Positions 1 through 5,324 are shown, numbered from the stretch's first letter. The stretch: 5,517 nucleotides of DNA from Deltaproteobacteria bacterium (GCA_030594025.1 JAUVFY010000099.1:1-5517), one strand, 5' to 3'. Notes: generated by a model from the sequence alone, not told the origin. Numbers and translations: made by a program.

Positions 1-107
1 AGTTAAAGGGGGGTTATTTACAAGTTAAGGGGGGTTATTTACAAGTTAAGGGGGGTTATTTACAAGTTAAAGGGGGTTATTTACAAGTTACGGGGGGTTT
101 ATTTCCA
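1..107. repeat. Five-copy ~21-bp tandem repeat with G runs
   Basis: Five head-to-tail copies lie at 1-22, 23-43, 44-64, 65-85 and 86-107. The consensus on the plus strand is AGTTAA(A)GGGGGG followed by TTATTTACA. Copies 2 and 3 are identical; copy 1 has one extra A; copy 4 has five Gs instead of six; copy 5 is the most diverged, with a C before the G run, an extra T and a CC near its end. The unit length is about two helical turns, so the G runs lie on the same helix face. There are no spacers, so this is not a CRISPR. The array ends 9 bp from the stop codon of the minus-strand HEAT gene and starts at base 1, so it may continue outside the window. Confidence 0.93.
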
Positions 108-116
108 GGAAGCTCC

Positions 117-680
117 TCAACGCTCCATCACGCCGAGGGCCCTTATCGCGCGGTACCTCATATTGATATTTCCTTTGACCGAAAAGTAAAGCATCGCCTG
201 TTCGGCCCTTTTGTCGCCGCTTCTACCCACCACCTCTATGGCCCTCTCCACGACCCCCTGGTCTTTGCTCTTAAGCATCTGCATTATGGGCCCGATTAGC
301 TGCGGCTCCCTGTAATTGCAAAGGGCCTCTATGGCCACCCTCGCGACCACCGGGCTCTCGTCCTTAAGGCTCTCGACGAGGTTAGGCAGGGCCCTGCTGT
401 CGGAGAAGTTCCCCAGGACCCTTACGGCCGTGGCCCTCACATCCTCAATCGGGTCCTTTACGCCCTTTAAAAGGAGCGTGGTGACCTGCTGGCCCCTCAG
501 GTTGCCCAGGGCATAGACGGCCCTGAGCTTTTCGAGTTTGCCCCCGGAGGCTATGAGCTCGGCGAAAGAATCCAGCTTGGCCCTGGTCTCAAGCCTTTCA
601 AGGGCCTCGGCGGCGAGAATCCTTATATGCTCGTCTTCGTCTATGAGGAATCCTACGAGCGCTGCTTTTCTCTTGTCCAT
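117..680 (-). CDS. HEAT-repeat protein
   Basis: This 187-residue protein consists almost entirely of about six alpha-alpha repeats, at roughly residues 5-30, 36-62, 64-93, 95-124, 126-153 and 157-184. Each has the HEAT / PBS-lyase-like pattern of a D-x-x-VR or similar turn followed by an A-x-x-ALG-type helix (for example VRATAVRVLGNF and VVARVAIEAL). There is no signal peptide, membrane segment or catalytic motif, so a cytoplasmic protein-binding scaffold is the sensible inference; the partner is unknown. The start is ATG 680. A TAA in the same frame (the trmFO stop) lies four codons upstream, which excludes a longer protein. The nearest good Shine-Dalgarno (AGGAGGA, 701-707) is about 20 nt from this ATG, inside the end of trmFO, so translation may depend on coupling to trmFO. 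True bilin lyases share this fold, but nothing here suggests bilin chemistry. Confidence 0.88.
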   Translation of the reverse strand: MDKRKAALVGFLIDEDEHIRILAAEALERLETRAKLDSFAELIASGGKLEKLRAVYALGNLRGQQVTTLLLKGVKDPIEDVRATAVRVLGNFSDSRALPNLVESLKDESPVVARVAIEALCNYREPQLIGPIMQMLKSKDQGVVERAIEVVGRSGDKRAEQAMLYFSVKGNINMRYRAIRALGVMER

Positions 681-692
681 TGAGTTAAAAAA

Positions 693-2036
693 TTACCAAA
701 TCCTCCTGCAAGTTGCAAGCACTTTATCAAACCAGGCCGAAAGGTCCTCAAGCGCCCTGGTTGAAGCCTCCATGCGCATTTTCTTTCCTCCGCCGTGGGG
801 CAGGAGCCCGAAGTTGGCGTTCATGGGCTGAAAGGGCTCGTGCGAGGGCTTTGAAATGTATCTCAAGAGGGCCCCGGTCATCGTCGTTCGAGGAGGGCAG
901 ACCGTAGTTATACCGTTTGCGTACAGAAAGGCGTTTATGCCTGAAACGAGTCCAGAGGCCGCTGATTCGCAGTAACCCTCGACCCCGGTAATCTGGCCGC
1001 CAAAGAATATCGCGGGATCCTTTTTAAGCTGCCCGGTATCTTCAAGGAGCACGGGGGAGTCTATGTAGCTGTTTCTGTGGATGCTCCCCAGACGGGCGAA
1101 CCTTGCGCGTTCGAGCCCGGGGATGAGCCTGAAGACCCTGGTCTGCTCCTGGTGGGTGAGCCGTGTCTGAAAGCCGACCATGTTGTAAAGGGTATCTTCA
1201 ACGTTTTCACGCCTGAGCTGCACGACGGCATGGTGTTTTAGTTTAACCTCACACCCACCGCCGCTCCCGCCGCCCCCGCTCCGGGGGTCTTCCAGCCCCA
1301 CGGGCCTTAAAGGGCCGTGGGCGAGTGTTTCAGGGCCCCTTTCCGCAAGGGTCTCAACCGGAAGGCAGCCCTCAAAAAAAACAGCCTTTTCAAACCCGCG
1401 AAGCGGGGTCCTCAGGGCCCCGGTTAGCTCCCCTACGAACATGCGATACTCGTCTTTTGTCATGGGACAGTTTATGTAATCTCCTTCGCCCCTGGCGTAA
1501 CGAGAGGCCCTGAAAGAAACCCCCGGGTCTATGGAGTCCCTGTAGACTATGGGGGATATGGCGTCGTAGAAAAAAAGCCTCTTTTCTCCCACGAGCCCCT
1601 GTATCGCCTCCGCAAGAGCGTCCGAGGTAAGCGGCCCTGTTGCGATTATGACCGGTTTTTCTTCCGGCACTCTGACCACCTCCTCCCTTACGACAATAAC
1701 CCCTGCGGCTATAAGGGTCTCGGTTATATACCTCGCAAACCGGGCCCTGTCCACTGCGAGGGCCTTTCCAGCCGGGACCCTGGTCTCTCCGGCCGCCCTT
1801 ATAACGAGTGAATCCAACCTCCTCATCTCCTCTTTCAGGAGCCCGGAGGCGTTTTCAAGCGAAAGCGATTTTAAAGAGTTACTGCAGACGAGCTCGGCCA
1901 TGTTTCTGTCCTTATGGGCCGGGGAGAAGCGAACCGGCTTCATCTCGTAGAGGGTTACCTTGCCGCCGAGCCTTGCCACCTGGTACGCGGCCTCGCACCC
2001 GGCAAGCCCCCCGCCTATAACAGTGACTTCTGCCAT
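693..2036 (-). CDS. trmFO: Methylenetetrahydrofolate-tRNA-(uracil-5-)-methyltransferase TrmFO
   Basis: The 447-residue protein is a recognisable TrmFO, the flavoenzyme that makes m5U54 (ribothymidine) in the tRNA T loop using methylenetetrahydrofolate as carbon donor and reduced FAD. The dinucleotide-binding motif VIGGGLAGCEAA is at residues 6-17. The two conserved cysteines known from the family are present: C51 (ELVCSNSLKS) and C224 (FFEGCLPVE). Other family blocks are MVGFQTRLTHQEQ (287-299), QITGVEGYCESAASG (348-362) and HEPFQPMNANFGLLP (399-413). The length matches the family apart from an odd Gly/Ser-rich insertion after DPRSG (about 255-269), where homologues as I recall them have only about four residues. 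The start is ATG 2036, with a GGGGAG purine stretch 12 nt upstream. The HEAT gene follows after 12 nt. The enzyme is cytosolic. Confidence 0.96.
   Translation of the reverse strand: MAEVTVIGGGLAGCEAAYQVARLGGKVTLYEMKPVRFSPAHKDRNMAELVCSNSLKSLSLENASGLLKEEMRRLDSLVIRAAGETRVPAGKALAVDRARFARYITETLIAAGVIVVREEVVRVPEEKPVIIATGPLTSDALAEAIQGLVGEKRLFFYDAISPIVYRDSIDPGVSFRASRYARGEGDYINCPMTKDEYRMFVGELTGALRTPLRGFEKAVFFEGCLPVETLAERGPETLAHGPLRPVGLEDPRSGGGGSGGGCEVKLKHHAVVQLRRENVEDTLYNMVGFQTRLTHQEQTRVFRLIPGLERARFARLGSIHRNSYIDSPVLLEDTGQLKKDPAIFFGGQITGVEGYCESAASGLVSGINAFLYANGITTVCPPRTTMTGALLRYISKPSHEPFQPMNANFGLLPHGGGKKMRMEASTRALEDLSAWFDKVLATCRRIW
1230..1277 (-). other. Gly/Ser-rich insertion within TrmFO
   Basis: These codons specify TrmFO residues 254-269, a GGGGSGGG run followed by CEVKLKHH, placed between the conserved DPRSG and AVVQLR blocks. 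In TrmFO proteins I remember, these blocks are separated by about four residues, so roughly eleven extra residues are inferred. The DNA is locally very G+C rich and reads like a flexible surface linker. The frame is intact on both sides, so this is a genuine in-frame addition in this sequence rather than a frameshift. Confidence 0.7.
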
Positions 2037-2042
2037 TATTCA

Positions 2043-2071
2043 ATATTACTCCCCGTAAGTTTCTGCTTCAA
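2043..2071 (-). promoter_or_regulatory. Candidate sigma70-type promoter of trmFO-HEAT operon
   Basis: On the minus strand, TTGAAG (2071-2066) and TAATAT (2048-2043) are separated by exactly 17 bp; each hexamer matches 4 of 6 consensus bases. Only six bases separate the -10 from the trmFO ATG, so initiation would fall at or next to the start codon and give a leaderless or almost leaderless mRNA. Because the match is moderate, the true promoter could instead lie further upstream. Confidence 0.35.
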
Positions 2072-2158
2072 GGGTTTTAAATTGCCCCCTCCCCCCCGGC
2101 GCGGGTGAGCTCTCAAGGTGGTTGCCCCGGCAGAGAAAATGTGCTAATTATGAGAACC

Positions 2159-2439
2159 ATGAAGAGGGTTAGAGTACACGTCATAGTTGAGGGCTTTGTG
2201 CAGGGGGTCTTCTTCAGGGCGAATACGGCCGATAAGGCCCGGTCCCGGGGGCTTGGGGGCTGGGTGAGAAACAACTACGACGGTACGGTGGAGGCGGTCT
2301 TCGAAGGCGAGGAAGGCCCTGTAAAAGATGTCGTCGAGTGGTGCCGCAAGGGGCCGCCCGGAGCACGGGTGGAAGGGGTACCGCAGACCGGGAAGACGCG
2401 AAGGACGAATTCGATGATTTCAGGATACGCTACGATTAA
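2159..2439 (+). pseudogene. acyP: Acylphosphatase, disrupted by a one-base frameshift
   Basis: Residues from ATG 2159 match the acylphosphatase family, which hydrolyses carboxyl-phosphate bonds (EC 3.6.1.7). The phosphate-binding loop EGFVQGVFFR (11-20) includes catalytic Arg20, and GWVRNNYDGTVE (34-45) includes catalytic Asn38. The block VEWCRKGPPGARVEGV follows normally up to codon 2378-2380. After that the frame reads PQTGKTRRT, which is not family-like. In another frame, ADREDAKD is followed by EFDDFRIRYD and a TAA at 2437-2439, the classic acylphosphatase C-terminus. One missing base near 2381-2382 restores a ~93-residue protein with the usual spacing between ARVEGV and EFDDF. As written, translation runs on through the next gene. 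ATG 2150 is an alternative start; neither start has a strong Shine-Dalgarno. It could be a pseudogene, a sequencing error or, less likely, a recoded gene. Confidence 0.85.
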
Positions 2440-2457
2440 AAGAAGTCCCGGAACCTT

Positions 2458-2475
2458 TTTAACATGTTTAACATG
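2458..2475 (+). repeat. 9-bp tandem duplication (TTTAACATG x2)
   Basis: TTTAACATG occurs twice in a row, at 2458-2466 and 2467-2475, in the 49-nt gap between the acylphosphatase stop and the lipoprotein start. Both copies carry an ATG, but in the acylphosphatase C-terminal frame, not the lipoprotein frame. Those ATGs would give only a short peptide ending at a TAA near 2535. Confidence 0.8.
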
Positions 2476-2488
2476 CGGGGGACACGCT

Positions 2489-3094
2489 TTGACCCGCCTT
2501 GCGGTATTTTCGCTTTTTCTTGTCCTTTTCATTAACCACGGCTGCTCCACGACCCCCGAGGGGCCGAAGTACCTCTGGCCGGCTGAGTCGGGGCACCCTG
2601 GATACCTCATAATACAGGGTGCGGGCGTCTTTGAAGACGAACGAATAAGGGTGACGGTAAGGCCCGTCGTGCCGGGCGATGGGACTATCAATAAAACCAT
2701 TTTCAAGGAACTTTTGGACGAAAACTACGTAATCCTGGATATGACAATCGAGAACCGCTCAGAGGAAAAGATAATGTTCAACCCCTCGCACACCTCTCTT
2801 ATGGACAACCAGCTCGAATACAGGAAGCCCATTAATTACACCGACCTTTTCACCATAGTTAGGAAGAAGGAAAAGGAAAGACCCCCGGAGAAAATTCTTA
2901 CGGGGCTCAGGGGCACCTACTACGACCTGAACGAAACAGTTCCGCCCGGCAAGAAGACAAAAAAGCTCCTCCTCTTCCATCCCCTTTCCGAGAGGGGTAA
3001 AAGCGCGGTTTTAAAAATAAAGGAGCTTTACATCGGCACCGATACTATAAGCCTCATCTTCCCGTTACGTATGAGGGGGGCGGACGGTCAATAA
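2489..3094 (+). CDS. Probable lipoprotein of unknown function
   Basis: I do not recognise a named family. From TTG 2489 the product is 201 residues. It has a short basic N-terminus (MTR), a hydrophobic core LAVFSLFLVLFI (4-15) and then NHGC with Cys19 as probable lipidation site. The -1 Gly fits a lipobox, but the Asn and His at -3 and -2 are atypical, so this could be a weak lipobox or a membrane anchor. The remainder is beta-rich and soluble; NYVILDMTIENRSEEKIMF (79-97) resembles the Ig-like, DUF4352-type extracytoplasmic domains of other small lipoproteins. A Lys/Arg/Glu/Pro patch lies at 125-135. The TTG is preferred because GGGGGA (2477-2482) lies 6 nt upstream and because the signal peptide begins there. 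The open frame continues upstream to 2105 only because of the acylphosphatase frameshift. Confidence 0.72.
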   Translation: MTRLAVFSLFLVLFINHGCSTTPEGPKYLWPAESGHPGYLIIQGAGVFEDERIRVTVRPVVPGDGTINKTIFKELLDENYVILDMTIENRSEEKIMFNPSHTSLMDNQLEYRKPINYTDLFTIVRKKEKERPPEKILTGLRGTYYDLNETVPPGKKTKKLLLFHPLSERGKSAVLKIKELYIGTDTISLIFPLRMRGADGQ

Positions 3095-3227
3095 CTATCA
3101 AACCGCATACAAACTCAACTGTCTGACTTAAATTAAAAAACGCCCTTTAGAGCTTCGAGGACTTTTTCTCTGGTTATCTGGGCTGATTCTGGCTACTTGC
3201 ATACATCGTGGTTAAATTAAAGCCCCC
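3095..3227. other. Convergent intergenic spacer
   Basis: This 133-nt spacer lies between the convergent lipoprotein and 98-residue genes. I find no convincing hairpin-plus-T-run terminator. A 10-bp direct repeat TTAAATTAAA occurs at 3128-3137 and 3212-3221. Between the copies is a small minus-strand coding-like remnant, described separately. Confidence 0.6.
3133..3192 (-). pseudogene. Possible Mrp/ApbC-type N-terminal fragment
   Basis: On the minus strand the open codons after a TAG (3195-3193) encode PESAQITREKVLEALKGVF followed by TAA (3135-3133). The stretch ITREKVLEALKGV resembles, from memory, the N-terminal DUF59/MIP18-like segment of Mrp/ApbC-type iron-sulphur carrier ATPases. There is no start codon in frame, and nothing of the rest of such a protein is present. 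It lies almost exactly between two TTAAATTAAA repeats. With only 19 codons a chance match is possible. Confidence 0.25.
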
Positions 3228-3524
3228 TTACTCCGTTATATACTCCTTGACCTTCTCCTTTGTCTCCTCGTAGGTCTCCTTCATCTTCTCTTTTGTCTTC
3301 TTGAGGGTCTTATCGGCCTTCTTCGCGGTATCCTCCCTCGTCTCCTCGACCGCCTCCTTGGCCTTCTCCACCCCTTCTTTGAGCTCCTTTTCGTACTTTT
3401 CGAGCTTTATGCCCGCCTCCTCGGTCTTCTGGCCGAGTTTTTTGAGGAACTCCGGACCCCCCAGGTATAAAAAGAGTAAAAAGATAATCACTCCGAGAAA
3501 GATGCCGAGAATAATCCTTTTCAT
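3228..3524 (-). CDS. Small membrane-anchored Lys/Glu-rich helical protein
   Basis: No family is recognised with certainty. The 98-residue product starts MKR, has one hydrophobic segment at about residues 4-22 (IILGIFLGVIIFLLFLYLG), then a polar region from 25 to the end dominated by Lys, Glu, Thr and Ala without Pro after residue 24. This predicts one long amphipathic or coiled-coil helix, similar in style to YtxH-, apolipoprotein- or LEA-like proteins. The basic N-terminus and absence of a lipobox suggest an inner-membrane anchor; the side on which the helix lies is not certain. It starts 43 nt after the rsmI stop and is probably co-transcribed with it. The Shine-Dalgarno is poor: AAGG lies only 3 nt from ATG 3524. 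A five-codon reading frame (ATG 3538, MGQGK) ends in a TGA that overlaps this ATG. Confidence 0.75.
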   Translation of the reverse strand: MKRIILGIFLGVIIFLLFLYLGGPEFLKKLGQKTEEAGIKLEKYEKELKEGVEKAKEAVEETREDTAKKADKTLKKTKEKMKETYEETKEKVKEYITE

Positions 3525-3567
3525 TTGCCTTGACCCATTAATCCAGGTTTCATAACCAGCATTCTTT

Positions 3568-4431
3568 TCAGGATAGCCCTTGTTTTATCCTTTTTATCCT
3601 TTTTATCCCCTTTATCTTTTTTATCCTTAAGGCCTCCCCGTAGGCAACGGTCCTGGGAACACCGAGTTTTTTCGAGGCCACGGCCGCCGCGTCCTTTACG
3701 GAGCTTCCCGCTTCAAGGAGTTTTTTAATCTCCCCGGCGAGTTTTCCGGGCTCTTCTTCGGCCTTCGGCGCCCTCAATACGATCGTTATCTCGCCTTTTA
3801 GCTCCCTCTCCTTTAGGGCCCCTGAAAGCTCCTCCACCGTGCCCCTCAGGACCTCCTCGTAGAGCTTCGTCATCTCCCGGGCTATGACCAGATGGACGTC
3901 TCCCAGCAAGCCCTTTATCTCAGCGAGGGTGGCCTTTAGCCTCCGCGCCGTCTCGTAGACGACGACCGTTGTATCCGCCCCCTTTAGCGCGCTTAAAAAC
4001 CTTCTCCTCCGGCCGGCCCCCGCGGGTACGAAGCCCTTGAAGGTGAACTCGTCCGTGGGGAGCCCGGCTACACTCAGGGCGGCCGTAAGGGCCGAGGCTC
4101 CGGGCACGGCCACGACCGGTATGGACTCTTTCAAGGCGAGCCTTACGAGCCTGTAGCCCGGGTCTGATATGCCAGGGGTTCCGGCTTCTGTTACCAGTGC
4201 GATCGTCTTACCCCCTTTGAGCTTTTCTACGAGCCTGGGCCCCTTCGCCCTCTCGTTATGCTCGAAGTAGCTCGTTAGTGGGGTGGAGATGGCGTAGTGC
4301 GCCAGGAGTTTTCTCGTTCTCCTCGTATCCTCTGCCGCAATGAGGTCCACCTCCTTCAGGACCTTCAACGCCCGAAGCGTAATGTCCTCGAGGTTACCTA
4401 TGGGGGTGGCCACGACGTAGAGGGTTCCCAA
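3568..4431 (-). CDS. rsmI: 16S rRNA (cytidine(1402)-2'-O)-methyltransferase RsmI
   Basis: The 287-residue protein belongs to the tetrapyrrole-methylase (PF00590) superfamily and matches RsmI, which 2'-O-methylates C1402 in the 16S rRNA decoding centre with SAM. Diagnostic stretches are LYVVATPIGNLEDITLRAL (4-22), AAEDTRRTRKLL (32-43), TEAGTPGISDPGYRLV (81-96), VPGASALTAALSVAGLP (109-125) and a family C-terminal helical region SSVKDAAAVASKKLGV (243-258). The start is TTG 4431, supported by a strong GAGGAGGT Shine-Dalgarno 7 nt upstream and by an N-terminus that begins as expected. That Shine-Dalgarno lies in the last permease codons; only 5 nt separate the permease stop from this start, so translation is probably coupled. 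The C-terminus (270-283) is an IK-rich repeat tail made by 9-bp DNA units. Confidence 0.96.
   Translation of the reverse strand: MGTLYVVATPIGNLEDITLRALKVLKEVDLIAAEDTRRTRKLLAHYAISTPLTSYFEHNERAKGPRLVEKLKGGKTIALVTEAGTPGISDPGYRLVRLALKESIPVVAVPGASALTAALSVAGLPTDEFTFKGFVPAGAGRRRRFLSALKGADTTVVVYETARRLKATLAEIKGLLGDVHLVIAREMTKLYEEVLRGTVEELSGALKERELKGEITIVLRAPKAEEEPGKLAGEIKKLLEAGSSVKDAAAVASKKLGVPRTVAYGEALRIKKIKGIKRIKRIKQGLS
3582..3626 (-). repeat. Five 9-bp tandem units inside the 3' end of rsmI
   Basis: On the plus strand the units are GTTTTATCC, TTTTTATCC, TTTTTATCC, CCTTTATCT and TTTTTATCC. The sense of rsmI is therefore GGATAAAAA repeated. Nine bases keep the frame, so the array encodes tripeptide units (IKK, IKG, IKR, IKR) ending about five residues before the stop. 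Copy-number change would alter only the tail length. Confidence 0.9.
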
Positions 4432-4436
4432 GCAAG

Positions 4437-4446
4437 CTACCTCCTC
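4437..4446 (-). promoter_or_regulatory. rsmI ribosome binding site inside the permease stop region
   Basis: GAGGAGGT, formed by the permease codons for the final Glu-Arg-Arg and stop (GAG AGG AGG TAG), lies 7 nt before the TTG start of rsmI. This strong site decides the non-ATG start and suggests that ribosomes finishing the permease re-initiate on rsmI. Confidence 0.8.
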
Positions 4447-5213
4447 TCGAAGCTCATGGCCGCAAAGGGTATCATCGCAACGATGAATATACTAACAGCT
4501 ATGATATCGAGGCTCAAGGGGAATTCGGCCTCGAAGATCCCCCCTGTCGTAAGGGCCCCGCCCGTAAACAGTATATGTTTGAAGGAATCGATGCCGTAAC
4601 ACAGCGGGTTTATGAAGGCCAGGTACCTTATGGGGTCTGGAAGCGATTGAATGGGGTAAAGTGCGCCGCTCAGGAAAAACATCGGGAGCACTATAAAGTT
4701 CATTATGACGTTAAAGCCCTGGAGCGAGTCGATCCTGGCGGCTATAAAGAGCCCGAAGGCGGTAATCGCAAGAGAAACCAGTGTTATAAGGAATATCATC
4801 GCAAAGAACGCCCCGGGGCTTATCTTTATTTCCAGAAATGGGGCGACTACAAGGAGCGCAGCCCCCTGGAATAGAGAAAGCGCGGTGCCGCTCAAGAGCT
4901 TTCCCGCGACTATCGTAAACCTCGACACGGGGGCTACGAGCATCTCACGGAGGAAACCGAACTCGCGGTCCCATACCACGGAGATGGTCGAGAAGATAGA
5001 GCTGAAAAGGATCGTCATCCCCACGATTCCCGGCAAGAGGAACTGTATGTAGGTGCCCTGGGAACCGGGGTCTATTATCCTGGTGAAGCCGGCGCCCACG
5101 ATTAAAAGCCACAGGAGCGGCCTGGCGATCGTAACAAGCACTCTTCCCCTCTGGCGGAAGAACCTCTTGAACTCCCTCAGGACTATGACGTAGATCGCCT
5201 TATAGGAAAACAT
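4437..5213 (-). CDS. ABC-2 type transporter permease
   Basis: The 258-residue integral membrane protein fits the ABC2_membrane family (PF01061; DrrB/NodJ-like exporters). Six hydrophobic segments lie at about 26-44, 57-80, 102-125, 136-160, 168-188 and 236-254. The cytoplasmic N-terminus carries LREFKRFFRQRGR (12-24), the typical amphipathic elbow; WDREFGFLREMLVAPVSR (81-98) is the conserved loop thought to contact the ATPase; and FIVLPMFFLSGALYPIQSLP (173-192) is the family signature before the last helix. The substrate cannot be read from sequence; lipid, polysaccharide or drug export are all possible. The partner ATPase is not in this window, and upstream DNA is divergent, so it must be encoded elsewhere. 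ATG 5213 is preceded by AAGGAA (5224-5219) at 5 nt. The stop overlaps the rsmI Shine-Dalgarno region. Confidence 0.93.
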   Translation of the reverse strand: MFSYKAIYVIVLREFKRFFRQRGRVLVTIARPLLWLLIVGAGFTRIIDPGSQGTYIQFLLPGIVGMTILFSSIFSTISVVWDREFGFLREMLVAPVSRFTIVAGKLLSGTALSLFQGAALLVVAPFLEIKISPGAFFAMIFLITLVSLAITAFGLFIAARIDSLQGFNVIMNFIVLPMFFLSGALYPIQSLPDPIRYLAFINPLCYGIDSFKHILFTGGALTTGGIFEAEFPLSLDIIAVSIFIVAMIPFAAMSFERR

Positions 5214-5261
5214 CTTCGTTCCTTATTAAATTAAAACCGTCTATTTGCCTGCCCTGCCCCC

Positions 5262-5291
5262 ATAAAAGCATTCCCCGAAAATCCCGTTCAA
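5262..5291 (-). promoter_or_regulatory. Candidate promoter for permease-rsmI operon
   Basis: On the minus strand, TTGAAC (5291-5286) and TTTTAT (5267-5262) are separated by 18 bp, each matching 4 of 6 sigma70 consensus bases. Initiation near 5255 would give a leader of about 40 nt before the permease ATG at 5213, with AAGGAA as ribosome site. It is a moderate match only. Confidence 0.4.
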
Positions 5292-5324
5292 AAAATACCA
5301 CCTTGATGAGGGGCGGGGTTTTTT
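5290..5324. promoter_or_regulatory. Imperfect inverted repeat between divergent promoters
   Basis: The left arm 5290-5302 (AAAAAATACCACC) and right arm 5312-5324 (GGCGGGGTTTTTT) pair at 10 of 13 positions around a 9-nt centre. It overlaps the minus-strand -35 at its left edge and contains the plus-strand -35 in its loop and the start of that promoter's spacer in its right arm. This position suits an operator controlling both directions. It also resembles a bidirectional terminator hairpin, but no gene reads into it from either side within this window. Confidence 0.4.

Noticed and set aside
1..107. CRISPR array
   Set aside because: The 21-bp units are contiguous with no unique spacers, and no cas genes are nearby.
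1648..2020. Plus-strand frames of 70-100 residues opposite trmFO
   Set aside because: They are antisense to strongly conserved trmFO codons, with low-complexity Ser/Arg/Pro-rich translations and no ribosome site. The same applies to the shorter plus-strand frames opposite the HEAT, rsmI and permease genes.
2275..2706. 143-residue minus-strand frame
   Set aside because: It lies antisense to the acylphosphatase and lipoprotein coding sequence, has no recognisable domain, and has no operon context. It is a shadow of the plus-strand genes.
2105..3094. One 329-residue protein combining acylphosphatase and a lipoprotein domain
   Set aside because: The middle segment has no family character, a signal-peptide-like stretch sits internally, and the true acylphosphatase end is found in another frame. 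Two genes with a one-base lesion explain it better. Its GTG 2105 start also adds a non-conserved N-terminus.
3180..3225. GGGCT...AGCCC hairpin as terminator between convergent genes
   Set aside because: The stem is only 5 bp with a 36-nt loop and no adjacent T run in the right place.
5290..5324. Intrinsic terminator
   Set aside because: The hairpin with A and T runs looks terminator-like, but it lies between divergent genes with nothing visible to terminate, and its bases form the -35 and part of the spacer of a good promoter. An operator-like role is preferred.
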